Of a stretch of 7,247 nucleotides of DNA, positions 1-4,948 are shown in pieces (position 1 is the stretch's first letter; every line of letters begins with the position of its first letter). The notes beneath the pieces were generated by a model. The model searched no databases and was not told where the DNA came from. It saw nothing but the letters and a program-made list of their open reading frames with translations. The position numbers and the translations under genes are program-made. Source of the DNA: Clostridiaceae bacterium (GTDB taxonomy: Bacteria > Bacillota > Clostridia > Oscillospirales > Acutalibacteraceae); NCBI GenBank assembly GCA_016292575.1, contig JAEDIH010000092.1:1-7247 (forward strand), in the 5' to 3' direction.

Positions 1-90
1 CGCCTTGACCTCACACCCGGACGGATAATGTATTTTTACTATGACCCGGGCAAGTATTTCAAATATGTCAGACCGATAGTACGCGACTGA
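1..90 (+). CDS. C-terminal fragment of an unidentified protein, truncated by the window edge
   Basis: Frame 1 is open from the first base to a TGA at 88–90, giving 29 residues that include the aromatic-rich stretch DPGKYFKYVRP. The tail is rich in Tyr, Phe, Arg and Lys, and its codon use resembles the neighbouring genes. A perfect inverted repeat follows 15 bases after the stop, as expected for a gene end. I do not recognise the family from so short a piece. The start and most of the gene lie left of the window. It could be a chance open frame, but stop codon, hairpin placement and the convergent argG terminator together favour a real gene end. Confidence 0.6.
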   Translation, partial: RLDLTPGRIMYFYYDPGKYFKYVRPIVRD

Positions 91-104
91 CCGGACCTTC
101 AGCA

Positions 105-136
105 GGCGGCTGCCAGATTATAGCTTGGCAGCCGCC
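105..136 (+). terminator. Inverted repeat, probable terminator of the upstream fragment
   Basis: An 11-bp perfect stem is formed by GGCGGCTGCCA (105–115) and TGGCAGCCGCC (126–136) around a 10-nt loop. It lies just after the stop at 90. The tail GATTAATTTGCATTTT is only moderately T-rich, so termination may be imperfect or need help. The stem is symmetrical and could also act on minus-strand transcripts that read through the argG terminator. Confidence 0.6.
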
Positions 137-157
137 GATTAATTTGCATTTTAAGGC

Positions 158-200
158 AAAAAAAGGCTGCTGCAAGCGGAAAAGCTCCGTCGCAACAGCC
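158..200 (-). terminator. Intrinsic terminator of argG
   Basis: Read on the minus strand, GGCTGTTGC (200–192) pairs with GCAGCAGCC (173–165) over nine base pairs including one G-U. A second short stem, CGGA/TCCG, is stacked inside it. Seven T residues (164–158) follow directly. It lies 30 bases past the argG stop and no further minus-strand gene follows in the window, so argG ends its transcript here. Confidence 0.88.
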
Positions 201-230
201 CTTGGAGAGGAGATGTTCAGTTCATAAAAA

Positions 231-1457
231 TCAAAGGTTGTTCTTTGCTTTCATCTTAGCCATTACCTTTGAGGGAAGGCCGTAAAGATTGATGAAGCCC
301 GTGGCGTCTGATTGATTGTAAACCTCGTCCTCGTCAAAGGTTGCAATTTCGGGATCGTAAAGCGAAAACGGAGAGGTTACGCCTGCGTTTATCATGTTGC
401 CCTTGTAAAGCTTGAGGGTAACGTCGCCGGTGACGGTCTTCTGCGTGGTCTTGACAAAGCTGAGGATAGCCTCGGTCAGCGGAGAGAACCACTGCGCATT
501 GTAAAGGATTTCGCCGAGCTTCTGGGCAACAAGTGCCTTATAGTGAGCAGTCTCCTTGTCAAGGCAGAGAGTTTCAAGCACCTCATGCGCTTTATAGAGG
601 ATGGTTCCGCCCGGAGTTTCATATACGCCGCGGCATTTCATTCCGACAAGACGGTTTTCAACAATATCAAGAAGACCGATGCCGTTTGCTCCGCCAAGCT
701 CGTTAAGCTTTGAAACAAGCTCAACCGCATCCATTTCCTTTCCGTCAACCGCGGTGGGAACACCCTTTTCAAAGTGAATGGTAACATAAGCAGGCTTATC
801 GGGTGCCGCCTCGGGAGAAACGCCCATTTCAAGGAAGCCTTTTTTGTTGTAAAGCGGCTCGTTTGCCGGATCCTCAAGGTCAAGACCCTCATGCGAAAGG
901 TGCCAGATGTTCTTATCCTTGGAGTAGTTTGTCTCGCGGTTGATTTTGAGGGGAACGTTGTGCGCCTCGGCGTACTCAATCTCCTCCTCCCTTGACTTGA
1001 TGCTCCACTCACGCCACGGAGCAATGATGGTCATTTCCGGAGCGAGGGACTTTATTGCAAGCTCAAAACGAACCTGATCGTTGCCCTTTCCCGTGCAGCC
1101 GTGGCAGATTGCGTCGGCACCCTCTGCCTTTGCAATTTCAACAAGCCTTTTTGCAATGAACGGACGGGCAAACGCTGTGCCGAGGAGATACTCTTCATAT
1201 TTTGCTCCGGCCTGAACGCAGGGAAATACACATTCTTCAAGCATCTCCTTTGTAACGTCCTCAACATAAAGCTTTGAAGCGCCGGTCTTGATTGCCTTTT
1301 CCTCAAGACCCTCAAGCTCGTCGGCCTGACCCACGTTTCCGGATACGGCAATGATTTCCGGGTTGTTGTAGTTTTCCTTGAGCCAGGGAATGATGATTGA
1401 AGTATCAAGTCCTCCCGAGTAAGCAAGAACAATTTTTTTGATGTTTTCCTTTTTCAT
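231..1457 (-). CDS. argG: Argininosuccinate synthase
   Basis: The 408-residue product joins citrulline and aspartate using ATP to make argininosuccinate, AMP and pyrophosphate, the penultimate step of arginine synthesis in the cytoplasm. The N-terminal PP-loop nucleotide-binding motif AYSGGLDTS is at residues 12–20. The family signature GCTGKGNDQVRFE is at 120–132, in the citrulline/aspartate-binding region. Length is close to the usual 400 or so residues. The ATG start is preceded by GGAGG at 1468–1472 with a 10-nt gap and gives the expected N-terminus. The gene stands alone: argH, its frequent partner, is not in the window and a terminator follows at once. An ARG-box-like operator over its promoter suggests repression by ArgR when arginine is plentiful. 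Confidence 0.97.
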   Translation of the reverse strand: MKKENIKKIVLAYSGGLDTSIIIPWLKENYNNPEIIAVSGNVGQADELEGLEEKAIKTGASKLYVEDVTKEMLEECVFPCVQAGAKYEEYLLGTAFARPFIAKRLVEIAKAEGADAICHGCTGKGNDQVRFELAIKSLAPEMTIIAPWREWSIKSREEEIEYAEAHNVPLKINRETNYSKDKNIWHLSHEGLDLEDPANEPLYNKKGFLEMGVSPEAAPDKPAYVTIHFEKGVPTAVDGKEMDAVELVSKLNELGGANGIGLLDIVENRLVGMKCRGVYETPGGTILYKAHEVLETLCLDKETAHYKALVAQKLGEILYNAQWFSPLTEAILSFVKTTQKTVTGDVTLKLYKGNMINAGVTSPFSLYDPEIATFDEDEVYNQSDATGFINLYGLPSKVMAKMKAKNNL

Positions 1458-1474
1458 AATACTTAAACCTCCGA

Positions 1475-1512
1475 ACAGCGTTCTTAAACGGCGAGCGGCT
1501 CGCCTACGCTGT
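1475..1512 (-). promoter_or_regulatory. Nested hairpin in the argG 5' leader
   Basis: An outer 7-bp stem pairs ACAGCGT with ACGCTGT (1475–1481 and 1506–1512). Inside it is a second hairpin with arms GGCGAGC and GCTCGCC (1490–1496 and 1498–1504); in RNA the loop would be at least three nucleotides. The structure ends two bases from the argG ribosome binding site. All pairs are visible in the sequence. A regulatory role is inference. No T-box consensus or upstream peptide frame accompanies it. Confidence 0.6.
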
Positions 1513-1523
1513 AATTTTATTCA
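1510..1523 (-). promoter_or_regulatory. Possible second ARG box downstream of the argG promoter
   Basis: On the minus strand the site reads TGAATAAAATTACA. It matches the classical ArgR consensus TGAATWWWWATTCA at 12 of 14 positions. Its centre is about 40 bp from that of the stronger palindrome at 1549–1564, and it would lie roughly at +6 to +19 of the transcript. Paired boxes are usual for ArgR, but this one is AT-rich and could be chance. Confidence 0.4.
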
Positions 1524-1535
1524 TTTGATGTTGAT

Positions 1536-1564
1536 AATATATCACTATTTGCATAAATATGCAA
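1536..1564 (-). promoter_or_regulatory. argG promoter
   Basis: Read on the minus strand, a −35 TTGCAT (1564–1559) and a −10 TATATT (1541–1536) are separated by exactly 17 bases. Transcription would start near 1529, giving a leader of about 70 nt that includes the nested hairpin and the ribosome binding site. Both hexamers deviate from consensus, as is common for repressed biosynthetic promoters. Confidence 0.65.
1549..1564. promoter_or_regulatory. ARG-box-like operator overlapping the argG −35
   Basis: TTGCATAAATATGCAA is a perfect palindrome with 7-bp arms around two bases. Its AT-rich core flanked by TGCAT-type half-sites fits the general form of ArgR operators. It covers the −35 and the first third of the spacer of the argG promoter, so a bound repressor would block RNA polymerase. 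The assignment to ArgR rests on form plus position before an arginine gene; the repressor gene is not in the window. Confidence 0.6.
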
Positions 1565-1760
1565 GCATTTTTGAATATTTTTTTGATGTTTATACATTTC
1601 GACAAAGAAAGTGCCGGTCAAAGCAAAGGTTTTATTGACATTGAACAAGCTATCCTTTGCAAAGAGGGAAACAGCTTTGGAGACACAGCTCGCAAAAGGG
1701 CTTTTCCGCCGGCAAAACAAAGGCCGCCGCAAAAGCGACAGCCGTGTATGTTTTCGTTTT
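1565..1760. other. Gap between the argG promoter and jag, no gene seen
   Basis: The whole gap between argG and jag is 303 bp (1458–1760). The argG leader and promoter fill the left part. The remaining roughly 200 bp hold a CTTTGCAAAG palindrome and the imperfect inverted repeat at 1700–1736. Several frames are open across it, but none has a ribosome binding site or a recognisable product. No mnmE-like sequence is present where that gene often follows jag. Confidence 0.6.
1700..1736 (-). terminator. Imperfect inverted repeat after jag, possible end of the rpmH–jag transcript
   Basis: Two 14-base arms (1700–1713 and 1723–1736) pair at 12 of 14 positions around a 9-nt loop, starting 24 bases past the jag stop. 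This is the natural position for a terminator. However, the minus-strand RNA continues CCTTTTGCG rather than into a clean T run. It may be a weak or factor-assisted terminator or a 3' end-stabilising hairpin. Confidence 0.35.
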
Positions 1761-2804
1761 TCAGTTGATCTTGCCGTAGAGCGAAACGCCCTGGGCACCT
1801 GCGTCGGTCTTGGGTGCTCTTTGAACAGCGTCAGACTTCGGCGCGGCATTGTTTCTTCTCGGTCCGCCGGAGGGACGTCTGCCTCCGCGTCCTCTGGTAT
1901 AGCCGCCCTTTGAGGGGTGAGTCGGCTTTACGCCCTCCTCAAGGCTGATAACAACGCGCCTTGAAAGATCCGCGCCCACGGAGTATGAGGTAACGCCCTC
2001 AACCTCCTGAATGGCCGTATGAATAATGCGGCGCTCATAGGGGTTCATCGGCTCAAAGGTGAAGTTTCTGCCGTATTTAAGAACCTTTTGCGCGTTCTTT
2101 TTTGCAAGCGAGCAAAGAGCCGCCTTCCTCTTTTCGCGGTAATTTCCGACATTGACGGAAATTCTGGAGTATTCGTTCTCTTCTTTATTCTTTCCTGCAA
2201 CAAGGCGTGCAAGATACTGAATTGAATCGAGCGTTTCGCCGCGTCTGCCGATCACGATGCCGTAATCGTCGGCGCAGTCAAGCTCAAGCAGAATCTCGTT
2301 TTCCTCAAGGAGAAATGCCTTAACGTCAACGCTCTGAACGCCCATGCCCTTGATGACCTTAACAAGGTACTCGGCGGCCTTTTGTGCGCCGGGCTTGTTT
2401 TCAAGCGTAATCTCGGTGCGCGGGGCTTCTGCCTCTTCGGGTGCGCTCTTTGCGGGGGCAGCTTTCTGCGCAGGCTTTGCCTCCTGCTTTTTCTGCGGTT
2501 TTGCGGCAGGTGCTTTCTGTGCGGCTGCGGAAGCCGGAGCCTTTGCGACCGGCTTTTTCTGTGCGACCTCGGGTGCCGGAGCTTTTGCGACCGGCTGTTT
2601 TTCCCGGGGCTTCACCTCGTCGGGCGTTTCATAAAAAGCGCGGGCCTCGGCTTTTTTTCCGCCGAAAAGACCGAGAACTTTTTTGGTGGGCATTACAACA
2701 ATTTCCGAATGAACCTCTGCGCCGGCAGGAGCGTTAAGAGCTGCCTTTGCGTTTGCGATTGCTTCTTCAATCGTTGCGCCCTGTCCTTTTGCTTCATGAA
2801 TCAT
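1761..2804 (-). CDS. jag: Jag/KhpB, RNA-binding protein with Jag-N, KH and R3H domains
   Basis: The 347-residue protein has the standard Jag order. A Jag-N domain (about 1–58) includes KKVLGLFGGK. A long Ala/Lys/Pro linker spans about 62–130. A KH domain follows (about 140–218) with the RNA-gripping GxxG loop as GRRG at 186–189. An R3H domain (about 225–288) has R258 and H262 in ERRIIH. KhpB-type proteins bind RNA, and in several Gram-positives they act with KhpA in cell elongation and division. Two things are odd: the linker contains a 14-residue tandem repeat, and after the R3H domain there is a tail of about 60 residues with an Arg/Gly-rich patch (304–317). The start follows GGTGG at a suitable distance. 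The gene lies 28 bp after yidC and is presumably cotranscribed with it. Confidence 0.93.
   Translation of the reverse strand: MIHEAKGQGATIEEAIANAKAALNAPAGAEVHSEIVVMPTKKVLGLFGGKKAEARAFYETPDEVKPREKQPVAKAPAPEVAQKKPVAKAPASAAAQKAPAAKPQKKQEAKPAQKAAPAKSAPEEAEAPRTEITLENKPGAQKAAEYLVKVIKGMGVQSVDVKAFLLEENEILLELDCADDYGIVIGRRGETLDSIQYLARLVAGKNKEENEYSRISVNVGNYREKRKAALCSLAKKNAQKVLKYGRNFTFEPMNPYERRIIHTAIQEVEGVTSYSVGADLSRRVVISLEEGVKPTHPSKGGYTRGRGGRRPSGGPRRNNAAPKSDAVQRAPKTDAGAQGVSLYGKIN
2511..2594 (-). repeat. Two 42-bp tandem repeat units in the jag linker
   Basis: Residues 71–84 and 85–98 of Jag are two copies of a 14-residue unit, both beginning PVAKAPA and followed by related AQK-containing halves. In DNA, 2533–2554 and 2575–2596 are 22-base segments differing at a single position, 42 bp apart. 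The in-frame spacing points to an internal duplication that lengthened the disordered linker. Confidence 0.75.
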
Positions 2805-2832
2805 TAGTTATCACCACCGTATACGGTTAGAG

Positions 2833-3810
2833 TTATTGATCTGCTTTAACAGCAGTTTTTGTTTTTTCATAGGAACGTCTGTAAATGGTTTCGTCAACCA
2901 TAAGCCTTGCAATGGTTTTCCTCGGCGCATAAATTCTTCCGAGAATGAGGGTCTGGAAGAAGGCGAGGATGTTTGAAAGGATCCAGTACATACCCATTCC
3001 TGCGGGGAACTGGAAAGTGAACCACAGGGACATGAGCGGCATTGTGAGCATCATGCAGCCCATCATCTGCGCATTCTCCATTCCGCCGGGGTTGCTTTTC
3101 TTTTGTCTGATCTGGGTCAGAACGCTCGTAAGCATTGACGTTGCGAAAGATAAAAGAGGTATAAGGAGTAAAACTTTCGCCTCGGTAGATGCTGTGCCGA
3201 GCGATTTGAGCGTTGAAAACTGGGGAATTGCCCCAAGGTCAACGCCGAAAACGGTGAAGTCAAAATCCCGAATTCTTTCGATGGCTTCGGGATATTTTGC
3301 TGCCGTTGCCGGAATCTTTTTGAGGAGAGCGTCAAGATTTGCAATAGCTGCCGATTCTGCATAGGCCGCACTGTTTCCGGTGAGTCCGAGCGCGGTTTTG
3401 GCAACGTTTGCAAGAGTGTTGACGAGTTCGGTCGGGATTTCAAGAACATATTTCAGCGGCTCACGAACAACGCCGTAAAGACCCCAGAGAATCGGAAGCT
3501 GGAAAAGCAGCGGCATACAGCTGCTGGTCATGGCGTTGTAGCCCTCGCGCTGATAAAGCTCGTTGGTCTCCTCCTGAATTTTCTGATTTTTTTCGGCCGG
3601 AGCATAGTCCTGATATTTTTCTCTGATTCTCTTGAGCTTCGGCTGAAGTCTTACGGTTTTTGCGGAGCCTTTCTGCTGGTGAATGGTTGACGGGAGCAGA
3701 ATCAGGCGGAAAAACAGGGTAAAAATCAAAAGAGCCAGCCCGTAGTTATTGATGAACTGATAGAGAATTCTGAAGAGAAAACCGAAAATGGAGTATAGGA
3801 AATCGAACAT
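2833..3810 (-). CDS. yidC: YidC/Oxa1/SpoIIIJ-type membrane protein insertase
   Basis: The 325-residue polytopic protein inserts and folds proteins in the cytoplasmic membrane, alone or with SecYEG. The first core transmembrane segment (about 22–42) carries the conserved Arg of the hydrophilic groove at R35 in TLFFRLILLP. The cytoplasmic hairpin, rich in Lys, Arg and Gln, follows at about 43–95. Further membrane segments lie near 99–117, 211–233, 248–268 and 271–293. There is no lipobox and no long periplasmic domain. The extracytoplasmic stretch between the second and third core segments (about 118–210) looks long and Ala-rich, ending in the DFDFTVFGVDLG motif near 182–193. GGAGG lies 7 nt before the ATG. 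The gap after yidD is 87 bp and jag follows at 28 bp. Confidence 0.95.
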   Translation of the reverse strand: MFDFLYSIFGFLFRILYQFINNYGLALLIFTLFFRLILLPSTIHQQKGSAKTVRLQPKLKRIREKYQDYAPAEKNQKIQEETNELYQREGYNAMTSSCMPLLFQLPILWGLYGVVREPLKYVLEIPTELVNTLANVAKTALGLTGNSAAYAESAAIANLDALLKKIPATAAKYPEAIERIRDFDFTVFGVDLGAIPQFSTLKSLGTASTEAKVLLLIPLLSFATSMLTSVLTQIRQKKSNPGGMENAQMMGCMMLTMPLMSLWFTFQFPAGMGMYWILSNILAFFQTLILGRIYAPRKTIARLMVDETIYRRSYEKTKTAVKADQ

Positions 3811-3897
3811 TGGATATCCTCCGTAAAATTATTCCGTCTGACATTGAAGAGCCTTTTACGCTTTTCCGGCAAACGGTTGTCCGGCGCAGGAAAAAAC

Positions 3898-4134
3898 CTA
3901 CCTGCGTTTTTCCTTTTCGCGCTTGGGCGGAACGGGGTCGTATCCGCCTTTTGAAAGCGGATTGCAGCGAAACACGCGCCACAAGGCAAGCAAAAAGCCC
4001 TTGAAAGCGCCGTGCGTTTCAATAGCCTCAACAGCGTAGCACGAGCAGGTCGGATAGTAGCGGCACATGGCCGGAAGATGGGGAGAGATGTGCTTGCGAT
4101 AAAAACGAATTATTGAAAGAAGAAAGCTTTTCAT
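3898..4134 (-). CDS. yidD: YidD, membrane protein insertion efficiency factor
   Basis: This 78-residue basic protein of the YidD (UPF0161) family is associated with efficient YidC-dependent insertion and is thought to sit at the inner face of the membrane by an N-terminal amphipathic helix. The hallmark CRYYPTCSCY spans 24–33. Further conserved parts are the AL-WR-xRCNP region at 50–59 with C57, and GGYDPVP at 63–69. The tail is a run of Lys, Arg and Glu. The ATG overlaps the rnpA stop (ATGA, 4131–4134), so translation is probably coupled. GGAG lies 8 nt upstream, inside rnpA. Length is near the family norm of 70–85 residues. Confidence 0.95.
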   Translation of the reverse strand: MKSFLLSIIRFYRKHISPHLPAMCRYYPTCSCYAVEAIETHGAFKGFLLALWRVFRCNPLSKGGYDPVPPKREKEKRR

Positions 4135-4481
4135 TCTTCACTCTCCGCAACTTTAAGCTCCTTCAGCATGGCGAGCATTATCGGCTCAAGCTGAGTGCTT
4201 TTTTTGAACTTCGTCCTTGTTCTTGCAACAAAAACAAGATCCCAGTTACCCCTGACGCAGCCGGAATTGAAAACGTTTTGAAAAGCGGCTCTGATAATCC
4301 TGCGGGAGCGGTTGCGTTCAACGGCATTGCCGATTTTTTTGCCCGTTGTTATTCCAACGCGGCAAACGCCCGCGCGGTTTTTCATCGCATAGACAACCAA
4401 TGCTGCCGTTTGTACGGACTTTCCTTTATAATAAAGGCGCTTGAAGTCCTTGTTCTGATTAAGCGAAACATATTTTTGCAA
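4131..4481 (-). CDS. rnpA: Ribonuclease P protein component
   Basis: RnpA is the protein subunit of RNase P, which trims the 5' leader from precursor tRNAs. The family signature VERNRSRRIIR is clear, about 53–63 residues into the product, with the upstream VGITTGKKIG strand and the typical DFKRLYYKGKS near the N-terminus. The start is uncertain because no ATG or GTG lies in frame. TTG at 4481–4479 gives 116 residues beginning MQKYVSLNQ, matching the usual N-terminus, with a weak GGGA 10 nt upstream, and is my choice. TTG at 4502–4500 adds seven residues. Neither has a good Shine-Dalgarno site. Such weak initiation fits the low need for RnpA relative to L34. The gene overlaps yidD by 4 bp. Confidence 0.93.
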   Translation of the reverse strand: MQKYVSLNQNKDFKRLYYKGKSVQTAALVVYAMKNRAGVCRVGITTGKKIGNAVERNRSRRIIRAAFQNVFNSGCVRGNWDLVFVARTRTKFKKSTQLEPIMLAMLKELKVAESEE

Positions 4482-4505
4482 AAAAATCAAATCCCAACGC
4501 AAATT

Positions 4506-4539
4506 GCGCCCGAGGGCGCCGGAACCTGGCAGTTACCGG
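4506..4539 (-). other. Two back-to-back hairpins in the rpmH–rnpA spacer
   Basis: The first hairpin after the rpmH stop pairs CCGG plus AAC with GTT plus CCGG (4519–4539), with one bulged T and a 6-nt loop. The second has a GC-rich stem of five base pairs closed by a CTCG loop (4506–4519). Together they fill nearly the whole 37-nt spacer before the upstream rnpA TTG. No T-run follows closely, so they are not a classical terminator. They could stabilise the rpmH 3' end, mark a processing site or dampen rnpA expression. Confidence 0.6.
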
Positions 4540-4540
4540 A

Positions 4541-4675
4541 TTAATAGGTGAGCTGCTTGCGACCCTTTGAACGTCTGCGGGCAAGAACCTTGCGTCCGTT
4601 CCTTGTTGCCATTCTTTTTCTGAAGCCGTGCTCCATCTTTCTGTGGCGTTTTTTGGGTTGATAAGTCCTTTTCAC
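4541..4675 (-). CDS. rpmH: Ribosomal protein L34 (bL34)
   Basis: The frame reads 44 residues from a GTG at 4675–4673 to TAA at 4543–4541. It begins MKRTYQPKKRHRK and ends KGRKQLTY, essentially a canonical bL34: very basic, with the conserved HGFRKRM and GRKVLARRR segments. The protein is a small component of the large ribosomal subunit. A strong AGGAGG eight bases before the GTG decides the start. It is the first gene after the promoter at 4799–4828 and heads the cluster with rnpA, yidD, yidC and jag. Confidence 0.98.
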   Translation of the reverse strand: MKRTYQPKKRHRKMEHGFRKRMATRNGRKVLARRRSKGRKQLTY

Positions 4676-4683
4676 GGTGTATA

Positions 4684-4690
4684 CCTCCTT
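4684..4690 (-). promoter_or_regulatory. Ribosome binding site of rpmH
   Basis: AAGGAGG on the minus strand lies eight bases before the GTG. It is the strongest Shine-Dalgarno sequence in the cluster and offsets the non-ATG start. Confidence 0.85.
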
Positions 4691-4704
4691 TTAATTTGAT
4701 ATCT

Positions 4705-4720
4705 AACGGTGAAAACCGTT
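4705..4720 (-). promoter_or_regulatory. Hairpin just upstream of the rpmH ribosome binding site
   Basis: AACGGT and ACCGTT form a perfect 6-bp stem with a 4-nt loop, ending 14 bases before the AAGGAGG. It lies in the rpmH leader and may keep the ribosome binding site open or act as a control element. The role is inference. Confidence 0.5.
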
Positions 4721-4741
4721 TTGAGCATACTCGGGAACAGT

Positions 4742-4779
4742 CTGTTGCAGGTTCAGGACAAAAAAACCGAACCCAACAG
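4742..4779 (-). promoter_or_regulatory. Long hairpin at the start of the rpmH leader
   Basis: On the minus strand, CTGTTGGGTTC (4779–4769) pairs with GAACC and CAACAG (4754–4750 and 4747–4742), with two bases bulged, giving 11 base pairs around a 14-nt loop holding seven T residues. It begins about 13 nt after the predicted transcription start. It may protect the 5' end of a highly expressed message. Confidence 0.55.
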
Positions 4780-4798
4780 CTATACCTTGCATTTTGAC

Positions 4799-4828
4799 AT
4801 TATATATCAAAAGAGTCTGTTCTGTCAA
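4799..4828 (-). promoter_or_regulatory. Promoter of the rpmH–rnpA–yidD–yidC–jag cluster
   Basis: A perfect −35 TTGACA (4828–4823) and a perfect −10 TATAAT (4804–4799) are separated by 18 bases on the minus strand. Transcription would begin near 4792, giving a leader of about 117 nt. Such strength suits a ribosomal protein gene. Confidence 0.85.
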
Positions 4829-4873
4829 TGATTTTTAATAAACTTTTGCGTGCGTCCGGATTTCCTTTCCTCA

Positions 4874-4902
4874 TTGACTTATCACAAATTTTGTAATATA
4901 AT
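4874..4902 (+). promoter_or_regulatory. ychF promoter
   Basis: TTGACT (4874–4879) and TATAAT (4897–4902) are separated by exactly 17 bases. The predicted start near 4909 leaves a leader of about 107 nt before ychF. Its −35 lies about 45 bp from that of the divergent rpmH promoter, back to back. Confidence 0.85.
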
Positions 4903-4916
4903 GACAAATATGTAAT
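4884..4916 (+). repeat. Two near-identical AT-rich elements flanking the ychF −10
   Basis: ACAAATTTTGTAAT (4884–4897) and ACAAATATGTAAT (4904–4916) recur 20 bp apart. The first also contains the palindrome ACAAATTTTGT inside the promoter spacer. The spacing of about two helical turns would suit a dimeric regulator, but low complexity makes chance similarity possible. Confidence 0.4.
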
Positions 4917-4917
4917 C

Positions 4918-4948
4918 CCGGCGGCCGCCGGTTTATAGTATATACTAT
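4918..4948. repeat. Two adjacent perfect 14-bp palindromes in the ychF leader
   Basis: CCGGCGGCCGCCGG (4918–4931) is self-complementary throughout. Three bases later ATAGTATATACTAT (4935–4948) is too. One is all G and C apart from nothing else; the other is almost all A and T. They lie just downstream of the predicted transcription start. In RNA, 4918–4928 could instead pair with 4963–4975 over 11 bp with a two-base bulge, enclosing the second palindrome. Confidence 0.75.

Noticed and set aside
1458..1530. T-box or riboswitch in the argG leader
   Set aside because: The leader is only about 70 nt, lacks the T-box sequence and any specifier stem, and no terminator/antiterminator pair is visible.
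1438..1638. Plus-strand open frame of 66 codons across the argG start and promoter
   Set aside because: No ribosome binding site, starts inside argG, and overlaps a well-formed minus-strand promoter and operator.
2511..2594. Tandem repeats as a CRISPR or minisatellite
   Set aside because: Only two units of 42 bp, in frame inside jag, without spacers. This is best read as a protein-linker duplication.
2344..2807. Long plus-strand open frames rich in Ala, Cys, Phe and Arg opposite jag
   Set aside because: They are shadows of the biased Ala/Lys/Pro linker codons of jag.
4113..4544. 143-codon open frame on the plus strand opposite rnpA and yidD
   Set aside because: It is antisense to two conserved genes and its composition follows from theirs. 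No family features seen.
4879..4887. TTATCACAA as a DnaA box in the rpmH–ychF gap
   Set aside because: It lacks one base of the TTATNCACA consensus, stands alone, and lies in a promoter spacer. It does not support an origin here.
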